From NCBI RefSeq assembly GCF_900108855.1, contig NZ_FNXY01000002.1:858967-922966 (forward strand): DNA of 64,000 bases, given 5' to 3'. A program made the translations under genes and the position numbers. The notes under the pieces are model-generated. The model had not been told where the DNA came from and did not search any database. It saw only the letters and a program-made list of their open reading frames with translations. This document shows, in pieces, positions 27,301 to 34,379 of the stretch. Numbering within the stretch: the stretch's first letter is position 1; each line of letters opens with the position of its first letter. Origin of the DNA: Dyadobacter koreensis (GTDB lineage: Bacteria; Bacteroidota; Bacteroidia; Cytophagales; Spirosomataceae).

Positions 27301-27723
27301 AATTACCGCTTGTGGAGTTAGGGGTTGAGTCGAAGCATCGGCAGATTTGTTTTTAGAAATCGCTTTGTCGTTGATTATAATATTGTTATCAACCTGTACA
27401 TAGCCTAGTCCAGTGCCATCCAGAATCGTTTCCAGGACTTCTTTCACACTTTTATTTTCAAGCGCGACATTAACTTTTTTCTTCTTGTCAATTCGCTCCA
27501 TGCTTGCAATAAACTTGTACTCACTTTTTTTCTCGATGGCAAGAAATGCTTTCTGAAGCGTGGCGTCTTTTAGGTTCAGGGATATTTTAACTTCACCTAT
27601 TCCTTGAACTGAGCCAGCAACGGAGGCGAAAGAAGGCTGAATGACAAAGAGTAAAGCCATCAGGACGGCTATGGGTTTCCAATACCATTTGCCCGGCAAA
27701 TGGTGACGTAGTGATCGGTTCAT
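24319..27723 (-). CDS. SusC/RagA TonB-dependent transporter with STN domain (module 2)
   Basis: 1134 residues. Domain order: signal region, STN domain (about 45-120, LQKAFLAIEKKSEYKF), carboxypeptidase-regulatory domain (about 144-220, GFVKDSQGAGIPGANILVKG), plug with GNRSITGNNNALFVIDGVP, barrel ending LGVNLKLSF. As in module 1 the STN domain would signal through the neighbouring FecR to the ECF sigma factor. Gene order sigma-fecR-susC-susD is identical in the two modules. A terminator-like hairpin in the 129-base gap suggests susC has its own promoter. Confidence 0.97.
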   Translation of the reverse strand: MNRSLRHHLPGKWYWKPIAVLMALLFVIQPSFASVAGSVQGIGEVKISLNLKDATLQKAFLAIEKKSEYKFIASMERIDKKKKVNVALENKSVKEVLETILDGTGLGYVQVDNNIIINDKAISKNKSADASTQPLTPQAVIKEISGFVKDSQGAGIPGANILVKGSTLGTTTDVDGKYILNVTEDNAVLIFSSIGYATQEIPLNGQSVINVTLLDDVKQLGEVVVTALGIERNAKTLTYATQQISGKQLADVRDANFVNTLSGKVAGIVVTQGSSGPGSATRVVLRGNRSITGNNNALFVIDGVPVDNTVRNQVSSDFGGINGSDGASNINPDDIESMNVLKGAAASALYGSRAANGVIMITTKKGKAGKVSADINSGVAVETPFLLPKFQNIYGQGGAGVSTPNSLLSWGAPATTYPDNVKNFFRDAISTNNSFGVSAGSEKVQTYMSYTNNYNQGVIPNNDLMRHTMNLRINTQITKKFSTDAKITYVNQKIDNKPRSGEESSVMMNLYKVPRSVDLNQYKTFEDEAGKPTYWGSSAGIYMNPYWTINRTFETEKRNRVIALGSAKYQITDWLNVQGRISYDWYADRFNRGFANNTLLFAGNGGSYYDWNNEQLERNMDLIVSGNNNIGKDFAITYNFGAGSTYQKFSQVGAGSFTLSIPNRYDLAFGSSLVRMTDYSEKELQYVFGTASISFRDYLTFDASIRNDWSSTLPAPHSYTYSAFGANFILSEAIKLPEWISFAKVRGSWAQVGNDTDPYRLLQTYDFNQQGGNAGFISRSTVRPADNLKPEISSSTEFGLDLRLFQGRLGLDFTYYNSNTVNQLLRLPLAPASGFAEQFVNAGKINNKGFEFTLSASPLKGKSLTWDASLNFARNINKIIELHPDIKKATLGGNTRTTTAVVAEGGSYGDLEAYGWKTDANGRFVVNEKGLPVVSDFKKIGNFNPKFTVGFNNTFSYKNFILSFLIDGRVGGVMTSGTDGNLAYDGTSEYTTQHRDGGWVLPAVVQNAAGVVTETENTTAVNAETFWQTVSQGRYTWGEFFSYSTTNFRLREATLGYNIPTPPNSFIKNLRLSLTARNLFFIYRGSAIIDIPGLSKRKLPFDPDVNLGAGNYQGSEYGSLPSTRSLGVNLKLSF

Positions 27724-27815
27724 ACGTTTAGTAGAAAGGTTAAATTGATTTAGGTGATGATAAACTTTTGGTACTGAAAAAAATTAACAATGGATCAATA
27801 TGATTTCATTACGAG

Positions 27816-27842
27816 CTAAAAAAGCTTGATCCGGCTTTTTAC
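27816..27842 (-). terminator. Intrinsic terminator after fecR of module 2
   Basis: On the minus strand AAAAAGC-CGGATCAA-GCTTTTTT forms a 7-bp stem ending in six uridines, just downstream of the fecR stop codon and upstream of susC. It would separate the sigma/fecR transcript from susCD. Confidence 0.6.
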
Positions 27843-27852
27843 AAAATAAAAA

Positions 27853-28890
27853 TTATTTACAAACCCCGCCCCGGATATGTACTTCGCTACCATCTACCGA
27901 GTAATTGAAATGATTGGAAATACTCAATAATTTCAACACCTCATCCAGAGAGGCGTTTTCATTAAAACTTGCCATCACGCGGCATTTGGCGAATTCCATA
28001 TCTTCTAAATGTATTTTTACGTCGAAACTTGCTTCCAGTCTGGCTGCAACTTCTGCATAAGTATTGTTTTGAAAAACCAGCAGGTTTTTTCGCCAGCTAC
28101 CGATATTGGAAGCGCTAACTATATCAATATACGTCTCATCTTTTTCAGTATTTATAACCAGTTCCTGTCTGGGCGTCAATTGCGTTATACGGATCGGATC
28201 GCCTTTTGGAATTTCCTTGCTCACTTCAACTTTTCCCGTTGAAACTGCAATCGACGATGTTGCGTCAGCCTTGTAGGCCCTGACGTTAAACGATGTTCCC
28301 AGAACCCTTGTAGATATTTTTTTACTCCTCACCACAAAGGGACTGCTCACATCAGGAATTACTTCAAAAAAGGCCTCTCCTTCTAAAAAAACTATCCTTT
28401 CTGACGTATCAAATTGATCCGGAAATGTCAGTTTACTATTTTTATTTAACCAGACCTTTGATCCATCCGGTAATAAAAGGCTCAAAATCTGATCATTGCC
28501 ACTGCTTTTCTGGATGAACGATTTGGATCGGGCTCCGAAATCAGAAAAATTATTCCTTATTAGCAAATAGCCAAACCCGATTAACAAAAGGATACTCGCT
28601 GCGGTCAGCAAAGAAGATATCCTGATATATTTTTTGTTTTTTTTGCCGCTATTGCTATTAGATTCTTCCAATTCAAGAATCAGGCAATTAAGTTTATTAA
28701 TTCCTTTTTCCGGGTCGAATTCTTCTTGCAAACCGGACTCAGACTGCTTTTGCCAGGCGGTTTTTATTTGCCTGAACAGAATCTCGTTATCAACTTCTTC
28801 AAGCCACCATTCCATAGCCAGCTTTTCTTCTTTGCTGCATTCGCCAGCTAAATATTTGGCGATTAATGGCCATGGAGTGTGATCCGACAT
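27853..28890 (-). CDS. FecR-family anti-sigma factor (module 2)
   Basis: 345 residues: cytoplasmic N-terminus (LIAKYLAGECSKEEKLAMEWWL), membrane helix about 91-111, periplasmic FecR domain with LLLPDGSKVWLNKNSKLTFPD split over the strand and RVLGTSFNVRAY, then a DUF4974-like C-terminus (AARLEASFDVKIHLEDME). It begins 69 bases after the sigma gene. The upstream gap holds GGGTA-N14-TTGTC on the minus strand (28916-28939), similar to the boxes of the third sigma system. Confidence 0.94.
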   Translation of the reverse strand: MSDHTPWPLIAKYLAGECSKEEKLAMEWWLEEVDNEILFRQIKTAWQKQSESGLQEEFDPEKGINKLNCLILELEESNSNSGKKNKKYIRISSLLTAASILLLIGFGYLLIRNNFSDFGARSKSFIQKSSGNDQILSLLLPDGSKVWLNKNSKLTFPDQFDTSERIVFLEGEAFFEVIPDVSSPFVVRSKKISTRVLGTSFNVRAYKADATSSIAVSTGKVEVSKEIPKGDPIRITQLTPRQELVINTEKDETYIDIVSASNIGSWRKNLLVFQNNTYAEVAARLEASFDVKIHLEDMEFAKCRVMASFNENASLDEVLKLLSISNHFNYSVDGSEVHIRGGVCK

Positions 28891-28915
28891 GAAATTTTGT
28901 GCTTTCTTATGTTAA

Positions 28916-28939
28916 GACAAATAAAAAATGGCGATACCC
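28916..28939 (-). promoter_or_regulatory. Possible ECF-type promoter boxes before fecR
   Basis: Minus strand has GGGTA and TTGTC separated by 14 bases, ending 26 bases before the fecR ATG. The same two boxes with 13-base spacing occur at 55076-55107 and 58649-58680. Similarity is short, so chance is possible. Confidence 0.35.
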
Positions 28940-28959
28940 CCATCTGTTCAAATTTTTTT

Positions 28960-29502
28960 TTATATCTGATATGTTTTTTGCAGCAATTTCAACTGCTTAA
29001 TGGCCTTCCCCATTTGGTTTTCTACCGTTTTGGAAGATAGTGAAAGAATTTCGGCAATCTCATTATAAGTGAAGCCTTCAAATCGGTTCAGTTGGAAAAT
29101 GGCTTTCCTTTTTTGCGGTAAAAAATTGATAAGGTTTGTTAGCCGTGATTCAAGTTCCTGATATAGAAATACATCCTCTGGTCCTGGATTTTCTTCAACG
29201 ATATCGTCACTCAGATCTTCCATGATCAGTTTTTCCTGTTTCATATAATTAATGGCAGTGTGCCGTGTTGCCATAAAAAGGTAGGACTTTAAATTTTTTT
29301 CAACTGAAATTTTTTCTCGTTTCTCCCAAATCCTAAGAAAAACATCGGCTACAATCTCTTCAGACAGATCATTGCGACTGGTCAGATAATAGGCAAATTT
29401 GCAAAGTGAATTGTAGTACTTCTTAAAAAGGCAATCCAAAGCACGTTTATCTCCTTTTTTTATTAGCGAAATTAGGAATAGATCATTCTGACGGGTAATC
29501 AT
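28960..29502 (-). CDS. ECF RNA polymerase sigma factor, FecI-like (module 2)
   Basis: 180 residues with region 2 around 25-90 (YYNSLCKFAYYLTSRNDLSEE, FLRIWEKREKI) and region 4 around 115-170 (LPQKRKAIFQLNRFEGFTYNE, IAEILSLSSKTVENQMGKAI). Classic size and pattern of Bacteroidota FecI-like factors. It heads module 2 with fecR downstream. It lacks the hydrophobic C-terminal tail seen in the other two sigma factors of this window. Confidence 0.95.
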   Translation of the reverse strand: MITRQNDLFLISLIKKGDKRALDCLFKKYYNSLCKFAYYLTSRNDLSEEIVADVFLRIWEKREKISVEKNLKSYLFMATRHTAINYMKQEKLIMEDLSDDIVEENPGPEDVFLYQELESRLTNLINFLPQKRKAIFQLNRFEGFTYNEIAEILSLSSKTVENQMGKAIKQLKLLQKTYQI

Positions 29503-29731
29503 AAGAAGGTGGCTTAGGTTGAAATCGGATAATCTTAAATCTTTTTCTATTGCCAGGTGTGAATCAGTGTAATCAGAGCTTTTTTTAGATATCGAACTCT
29601 ATACAATTCATTTAGGGTGAAAATTGATATTTAATTTTGCACTTTTTTAATTTTAAAGAATTAAAAATCATCATTCTATAAAATTAAAAAAGTAAGTGTT
29701 AATTCATATATTTTTTAAAGAATATTATTTC

Positions 29732-29802
29732 GGTGCAGAAGGCGAGAGCGGAGTATTGGCGATAGCGTGAAGTTTAAGAAAGATATACAGACCTTCTGCA
29801 CC
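29732..29802. other. Long inverted repeat in a 363-base intergenic region
   Basis: The gap 29503-29865 holds no gene. Within it GGTGCAGAAGG (29732-29742) and CCTTCTGCACC (29792-29802) are perfectly complementary across 49 bases. The closed 71-base unit is tRNA-sized but lacks a T-arm sequence and anticodon-arm pattern, so it is not a tRNA. The remaining part is AT-rich and would carry the promoter of the module 2 sigma gene. It could encode a small RNA on either strand or be a protein-binding site. Confidence 0.4.
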
Positions 29803-29811
29803 AGGTCAAAA

Positions 29812-29845
29812 GCAAAAAAAATCCGGCTAAATAATAACCGGACCT
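29812..29845 (-). terminator. Intrinsic terminator of the lactonase gene
   Basis: On the minus strand TCCGG-TTATTATTTAG-CCGGA is followed by eight uridines, ending the transcript of the gene at 29866-30972. Confidence 0.8.
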
Positions 29846-29865
29846 ATTTTAACTGTTTGACACTA

Positions 29866-30972
29866 TTATTTTAAAAATAACTGCTTCACACAAACCGGTG
29901 TTGGTATACTGATTTCTTTCTTTGTGTAAGTCAATAATCCTGTCTCACTGTTTCTTTCAAAAAAAACGAGATTATCATTATCCCGGTTTGTAACATAAAC
30001 AAGTTCGCCTTTTTCATCTACGAGGAAATTACGCGGATGTTTACCGTGTGTCTCAGGATATCCAGCGGTTGTCAACTTTCCCGTTTTAGCATCTACTGAA
30101 TATACCACGATGCTCTCATGTCCGCGGTTGGAAGCATAAAGGAACTTGCCATCCGGAGAAAAATGAATATCGGCCGCATAGGTTTTTCCTGCAAAATCAT
30201 CAGGCACCATACCCACACGTTCCAAGGGCACAAGCGCGCCGGAATTTTTAATAATCTGGAATGAATTTACAACCGATTTAAGTTCACAAGCGGAATAACC
30301 AAAATTTCCATTAGGATGAATTGCAAAATGGCGAGGACCGTCACCCGCCTTCACGTTTGCGTAAGGAACAGATCCGGGAGTCAGCTTTCCTGTTTTTGGG
30401 TCTACCAGATAAACCATGATTTTGTCTATCCCAAGATCGGAAGCATAGATAAATTTACCATCTGCCGACGGAATTACCGAATGCATGTGCGGTTTTTGAG
30501 AACCTGTGCCTTTGTCCTGAATAGAATCCGCAAGTTCACCGATACTTCCGTCTTTGTTCAATCGATAAACGGCCAATAAGCCACTGCCATAGTTGGAAAC
30601 ATAAATAAACCGCCCTTTTGGATCAACGCTGACGTGGCAGGGTCCTTTTCCAACCGATGATTTCTCGTTCAATGACGTTAGTTTAGCCGTCACCGGATCA
30701 ATTTTATAGGACGATATCGTATTATTGTCCTCATTTGCAGAATATAAAAATTGTTTATTCGGATGGAATTCCAGAAAGGATGGACTATTCTTGTTTGTCA
30801 GCACTTGTAATTCCTTGTAAGAAAAATTGGTTCTGTCAAATTCATAAACATAAATTCCTTCGCCTTTCTGGGTGTATGTTCCTACGTAAAGGATTTCTCT
30901 GGTTTTCGGTTTCTGTGCTAGGGTCATGATTGCCGATAGTAAGCAGATTAAGGAAAAAGTTATTTTTTTCAT
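29866..30972 (-). CDS. Exported lactonase, 6-phosphogluconolactonase (YbhE) beta-propeller family
   Basis: 368 residues, signal peptide ending near MTLA-QK. The remainder is a seven-bladed propeller of the Pgl/YbhE family with repeated blade motifs such as EFHPNKQFLYSANE, HVSVDPKGRFIYVSNYGSG, HFAIHPNGNFGYSAC and HFSPDGKFLYASNRGHE. These enzymes open sugar lactones. Export argues against the cytosolic pentose-phosphate role and for a periplasmic lactone, which is what the PQQ dehydrogenases of module 2 would make. It is 25 bases after the CBM9-like gene and has its own terminator. Confidence 0.85.
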   Translation of the reverse strand: MKKITFSLICLLSAIMTLAQKPKTREILYVGTYTQKGEGIYVYEFDRTNFSYKELQVLTNKNSPSFLEFHPNKQFLYSANEDNNTISSYKIDPVTAKLTSLNEKSSVGKGPCHVSVDPKGRFIYVSNYGSGLLAVYRLNKDGSIGELADSIQDKGTGSQKPHMHSVIPSADGKFIYASDLGIDKIMVYLVDPKTGKLTPGSVPYANVKAGDGPRHFAIHPNGNFGYSACELKSVVNSFQIIKNSGALVPLERVGMVPDDFAGKTYAADIHFSPDGKFLYASNRGHESIVVYSVDAKTGKLTTAGYPETHGKHPRNFLVDEKGELVYVTNRDNDNLVFFERNSETGLLTYTKKEISIPTPVCVKQLFLK

Positions 30973-30997
30973 GATTTAGGATTGATCTGATAATGGA

Positions 30998-31729
30998 TTA
31001 TTCAAAAATGAGTGTGCCAAACTTGTTGAATTCGTGAAAACTCCCGCTGGTCTTTTTCCAGGAATAATAGGCAGTTTCAGAATCATAATCTATTCGGTAA
31101 AAATTTCCTCTCCACCTGGTACCAGACTTAGGGGGAGACTGGACGATTGGATTCATAAGCGCATAAGGAATAAAAAACTCTGCTTTCCATCCTTCAACCG
31201 AAGCCATACTTTTTTTCTGTCCGCCTTGGGCACTTGTTTCGTGTTGAACGCGATTCGTTTCATTATAAAACCATGGCTTCCAGCCCTGCATTTTGCCATT
31301 TAAATTTGGTACCAGAATGGCTAGTTCATAATTAAGCGGCGATATTTCGTATTCCAGATAAATCGGTTCGGCGGTATCTGGCCACAGAAAAACTTCCACG
31401 ACATCTTCCTTGAACAGAGTCCCGAAATCTTCCATGATGGTTGATGTCAGTTTTTTGTCGGTGCAGTCAAATAGAAAATAAACACCTTTATCGGAATAGA
31501 GCATTTTCACCTTTGTCGGGAAAGCTTTTCCGGGAACAGATTGCTTCGGCCCGGTCTGAACCTGTAAGTCAAACCAATTTGCCGCCGACCAGTTTTTTGC
31601 ATTTCCTTCACCATCGACTTTGAAGTCGCTCGTTTTTTTTATTATTAGTACGGAATCCTGCGCTGATATGTTATAAGGGCAGAGAAATCCAGTCGTCAGA
31701 AGGAGCAGAGTAGTAATTTTTTTTAACAT
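30998..31729 (-). CDS. Exported CBM9-like carbohydrate-binding protein
   Basis: 243 residues with a signal peptide (cleavage near ISA-QD) and one CBM9-like beta-sandwich domain: FKVDGEGNAKNWSAANWFDL, VKMLYSDKGVYFLFDCTD, EDVVEVFLWPD and GWKAEFFIPYALM are the standard strands. Such domains bind carbohydrates or occur on sugar-processing enzymes; this is a stand-alone version with no catalytic domain. It is the first gene of a two-gene operon with the lactonase and carries the TTCCTAAACC leader motif (31738-31750) upstream, as do several module 1 and 2 enzyme genes, linking it to them. Confidence 0.8.
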   Translation of the reverse strand: MLKKITTLLLLTTGFLCPYNISAQDSVLIIKKTSDFKVDGEGNAKNWSAANWFDLQVQTGPKQSVPGKAFPTKVKMLYSDKGVYFLFDCTDKKLTSTIMEDFGTLFKEDVVEVFLWPDTAEPIYLEYEISPLNYELAILVPNLNGKMQGWKPWFYNETNRVQHETSAQGGQKKSMASVEGWKAEFFIPYALMNPIVQSPPKSGTRWRGNFYRIDYDSETAYYSWKKTSGSFHEFNKFGTLIFE

Positions 31730-31737
31730 TTTTAAAT

Positions 31738-31750
31738 GGTTTAGGAATTA
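31738..31750 (-). promoter_or_regulatory. Recurrent leader motif TTCCTAAACC
   Basis: Minus-strand TAATTCCTAAACC nine bases before the CBM9-like ATG; see 5758-5774. The remaining gap to 32023 contains a small GATGCG-CTAT-CGCATC hairpin and no credible gene. Confidence 0.4.
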
Positions 31751-32023
31751 AGAATCGAATTTTTTGGTGCGTTTTATATTCAGGATGCGCTATCGCATCA
31801 GTATTATGCAAGAGGAGGCAATTTCATTACGTTTTCAGAGATTACCAAATGACATTTATAGTATGCAGTCCGAAATCTCCCCCTTCTACTGCGCGCATCT
31901 TCTACAAAAACGGAAAATTCTCTACACAAAAAACAGGGGTTTCAGGGTAATGTTTTCAGGAACGATTATTTGAAAATCATTTACAAATTAGTGTAGTAAT
32001 CAACATCTTAAACTGAAAATATC

Positions 32024-32251
32024 ATGATTAGCAAGAGAAAAGATCCGGATGTGTTAGATACTAGTAAGCCAATATTAGAACCACCAGTATACCCGAATTT
32101 CCCGGAAAATACGCCAGAAGGCAAGTTGCCAAAGGATAATCCTGATTTATTAAGAAAATCAGAAGATGACGATGTCGAGAATTTAACAAATCAGTTTGAT
32201 GATGTCGAGCTTGAAAATCTGAACGAAGACGACACCGACCTGGACAGATAG
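32024..32251 (+). CDS. Small acidic protein of unknown function
   Basis: 75 residues, no signal or membrane segment, proline-rich first half (PILEPPVYPNFPENTPEG) and a strongly acidic second half (SEDDDVENL, NEDDTDLDR). I do not recognise a family. The ATG is preceded by an AT-rich leader and the gene is followed by a clear terminator, so it looks like an independent single-gene unit. Probably cytoplasmic and disordered. Confidence 0.6.
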   Translation: MISKRKDPDVLDTSKPILEPPVYPNFPENTPEGKLPKDNPDLLRKSEDDDVENLTNQFDDVELENLNEDDTDLDR

Positions 32252-32285
32252 CCAGCTGTTATAAAATATCGAAGCTTTTTCAGGA

Positions 32286-32314
32286 GCCTTCCAATTAATT
32301 TGGAGGGCTTTTTT
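32286..32314 (+). terminator. Intrinsic terminator after the small acidic gene
   Basis: AGCCTTCCAA-TTAA-TTTGGAGGGCT with one G-U pair, followed by TTTTTT. Confidence 0.8.
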
Positions 32315-32423
32315 CGTTAAAAAATGAGTATTGAAATGGTTTTGATGACTTATCCTGCTAATTCATCGCCTTTTACGATGCAGCCCATTCCATTTTTTAT
32401 CATTACTCACCTTTTCCTGATCA

Positions 32424-33959
32424 ATGCCTAAGCTCGACGACAATGCTACACAAAGCATCACCAAAGTGATTGCAGCCTCCTCTCTGGGAACCTTAATTGA
32501 ATGGTACGATTTCTATATTTTCGGCAGTCTCGCTGTCATAATCGGACATCAGTTATTTCCGAGTGATGCCGGCGCTTCGGCACTGATCAATACCTTAGCG
32601 ATTTTCGCGGCGGGTTTTATTGTCAGACCCTTTGGCGCATTGGTTTTTGGTAGATTGGGTGATTTAATTGGCCGGAAATATACATTTTTGCTTACCCTTG
32701 TTTTAATGGGTGGATCTACCTTTTTGATCGGACTGATTCCTTCCTATTCAAGCATCGGTTATGCTGCGCCGATCCTTGTTTTAATACTGCGACTGGTTCA
32801 GGGGCTGGCGCTTGGCGGTGAATATGGGGGAGCCGCAACTTACGTCGCCGAACATGCGCCTCCGGGCAAGCGCGGCTTTTTTACAAGTTGGATACAGACA
32901 ACAGCGACACTTGGATTATTTCTTTCGCTTGGTGTGATCGTAGGGACTAAAAATATTTTAGGCGCAGAAGCTTTTGCTGACTGGGGATGGCGGATACCTT
33001 TTTTGCTTTCAATTCTTCTGGTTGGCGTTTCGATCTATATCCGGATGAAAATGCACGAGTCACCCGTGTTTTCTAAATTAAAATCAGAAGGAAAAATTTC
33101 GGCCAATCCACTGAAAGAAAGCTTTCAGAAAAAGGCGAATTTTAAAATGGTCCTGCTTGCGCTTTTTGGCGCGACAATGGGGCAGGGGGTAATCTGGTAT
33201 ACAGGACAGTTCTACGCGCAATCTTTTCTTGAAAATACATGTAAACTGGATTTTAATGAATCCAGATATATCCTTTTATGGGCAATTTTGTTTGCAACCC
33301 CGTTTTTCGTTGTATTTGGTTCGTGGAGTGATAAAGTTGGACGGAAATGGATTATGCTTTCCGGGATGTTGTTGGGGATCATTTTTTACCGCCCGATTTA
33401 TCAATATTTCATCGATGCAACCAATGTTGGAGAATTTCAAAAAACTGAGTTAGTATCGGTTTCGGAACCGGTGATTTCCAGTGAGTATATCGAGGATAAA
33501 GCGGATTCTGTGATTACGTCAACGGTTGTAAAGACACTAAAAAGTGGCGGGACATTTAAGGAGATTAGCGTTCAGACAATTCATGCGGACAAAACATTAG
33601 CTGCCGAGGAGCGGAAAATTTCGTTCGCAGATGTTACTTTATCCTCCGTCACTTATTGGATTATTATTGGATTGGTATTTTTTCAGGTGCTGCTTGTAAC
33701 GATGGTTTACGGTCCGATTGCTGCTTTTTTGGTAGAGCTATTTCCTACGCAAATTCGCTATACATCCATGTCTTTGCCTTATCATATTGGTAATGGTGTT
33801 TTCGGTGGACTGGTTCCTTTTATAGCCACATTGGTTGCTTCTTTTCAGGGTTCAACTCCCTTGTCAGGTTTATGGTATCCAATCGGAATCGCCGCGCTTT
33901 CTTTTGTAATCGGAGCGGTATATATCAATAATAAGGGTGACAGCGAAGTGATGGATTAA
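32424..33959 (+). CDS. MFS transporter, metabolite:H+ symporter (MHS) family
   Basis: 511 residues, 12 predicted membrane segments. The MHS/ProP-KgtP signature is clear: GTLIEWYDFYIFG near 18-30 and RPFGALVFGRLGDLIGRKY in the loop after helix 2, plus LGGEYGGAATYVAEHAP. Members take up small organic acids or zwitterions such as oxoglutarate, citrate, proline/betaine or shikimate. Unusually, about 80 hydrophilic residues (roughly 325-405) are inserted in the second half, between GIIFYRPIYQYF and SSVTYWIIIGLVF. The downstream small membrane-protein gene is probably co-transcribed. Confidence 0.9.
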   Translation: MPKLDDNATQSITKVIAASSLGTLIEWYDFYIFGSLAVIIGHQLFPSDAGASALINTLAIFAAGFIVRPFGALVFGRLGDLIGRKYTFLLTLVLMGGSTFLIGLIPSYSSIGYAAPILVLILRLVQGLALGGEYGGAATYVAEHAPPGKRGFFTSWIQTTATLGLFLSLGVIVGTKNILGAEAFADWGWRIPFLLSILLVGVSIYIRMKMHESPVFSKLKSEGKISANPLKESFQKKANFKMVLLALFGATMGQGVIWYTGQFYAQSFLENTCKLDFNESRYILLWAILFATPFFVVFGSWSDKVGRKWIMLSGMLLGIIFYRPIYQYFIDATNVGEFQKTELVSVSEPVISSEYIEDKADSVITSTVVKTLKSGGTFKEISVQTIHADKTLAAEERKISFADVTLSSVTYWIIIGLVFFQVLLVTMVYGPIAAFLVELFPTQIRYTSMSLPYHIGNGVFGGLVPFIATLVASFQGSTPLSGLWYPIGIAALSFVIGAVYINNKGDSEVMD

Positions 33960-34012
33960 TGTCGCGTCCCGACACTTTATGTTTAAATCTGACTATAAAA
34001 AATCAAGAAAAT

Positions 34013-34264
34013 ATGAACGCTTTGAAAAGAATTTTAGGCATTCTCTGGATTGTTCTCGGTCCGACCATAATTATATTTTTAGTTATGCAGGCGATCGAAA
34101 AAATTGCCGCGGCAACCGAAGGAATTGCACGAACCAATACGACATTACAATGGTCGATTATCATCATCATTTTTATCCCGATCTGCGCGGGGCTGATGAT
34201 TTTTGGTTATTATGCCTTGAAAGGAGAATATGATAGACTGCCGCAAAATTCGGAGGAGCTCTGA
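34013..34264 (+). CDS. Small two-helix membrane protein, partner of the MHS transporter
   Basis: 83 residues from the ATG at 34013; a frame-extending ATG at 33959 overlaps the transporter stop but adds only a non-conserved leader. Two hydrophobic segments (about 5-25, ILGILWIVLGPTIIIFLVM, and 48-68, IIIIIFIPICAGLMIFGYYA) with a short soluble stretch between. I recall similar small proteins beside such transporters in this phylum, but no function is established. Co-transcription suggests an accessory subunit. Confidence 0.6.
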   Translation: MNALKRILGILWIVLGPTIIIFLVMQAIEKIAAATEGIARTNTTLQWSIIIIIFIPICAGLMIFGYYALKGEYDRLPQNSEEL

Positions 34265-34379
34265 ATTGACTCAAAGTAAAAACTTCTTCTTTTTAAGTCA
34301 GGATTGTTATATTTAATGTTGAAGTAAAATAGTGTCGTGAAAACCTCATGATTCAACGAATTATCAACAAAACTGAAAC

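Noticed and set aside
29732..29802. Possible tRNA
   Set aside because: Size is right but there is no GGTTCGA-type T-arm, no anticodon stem and no 3' CCA.
31764..31973. 69-residue plus-strand frame in the gap before the small acidic gene
   Set aside because: TTG start, no coding-like pattern, no signal or domain.
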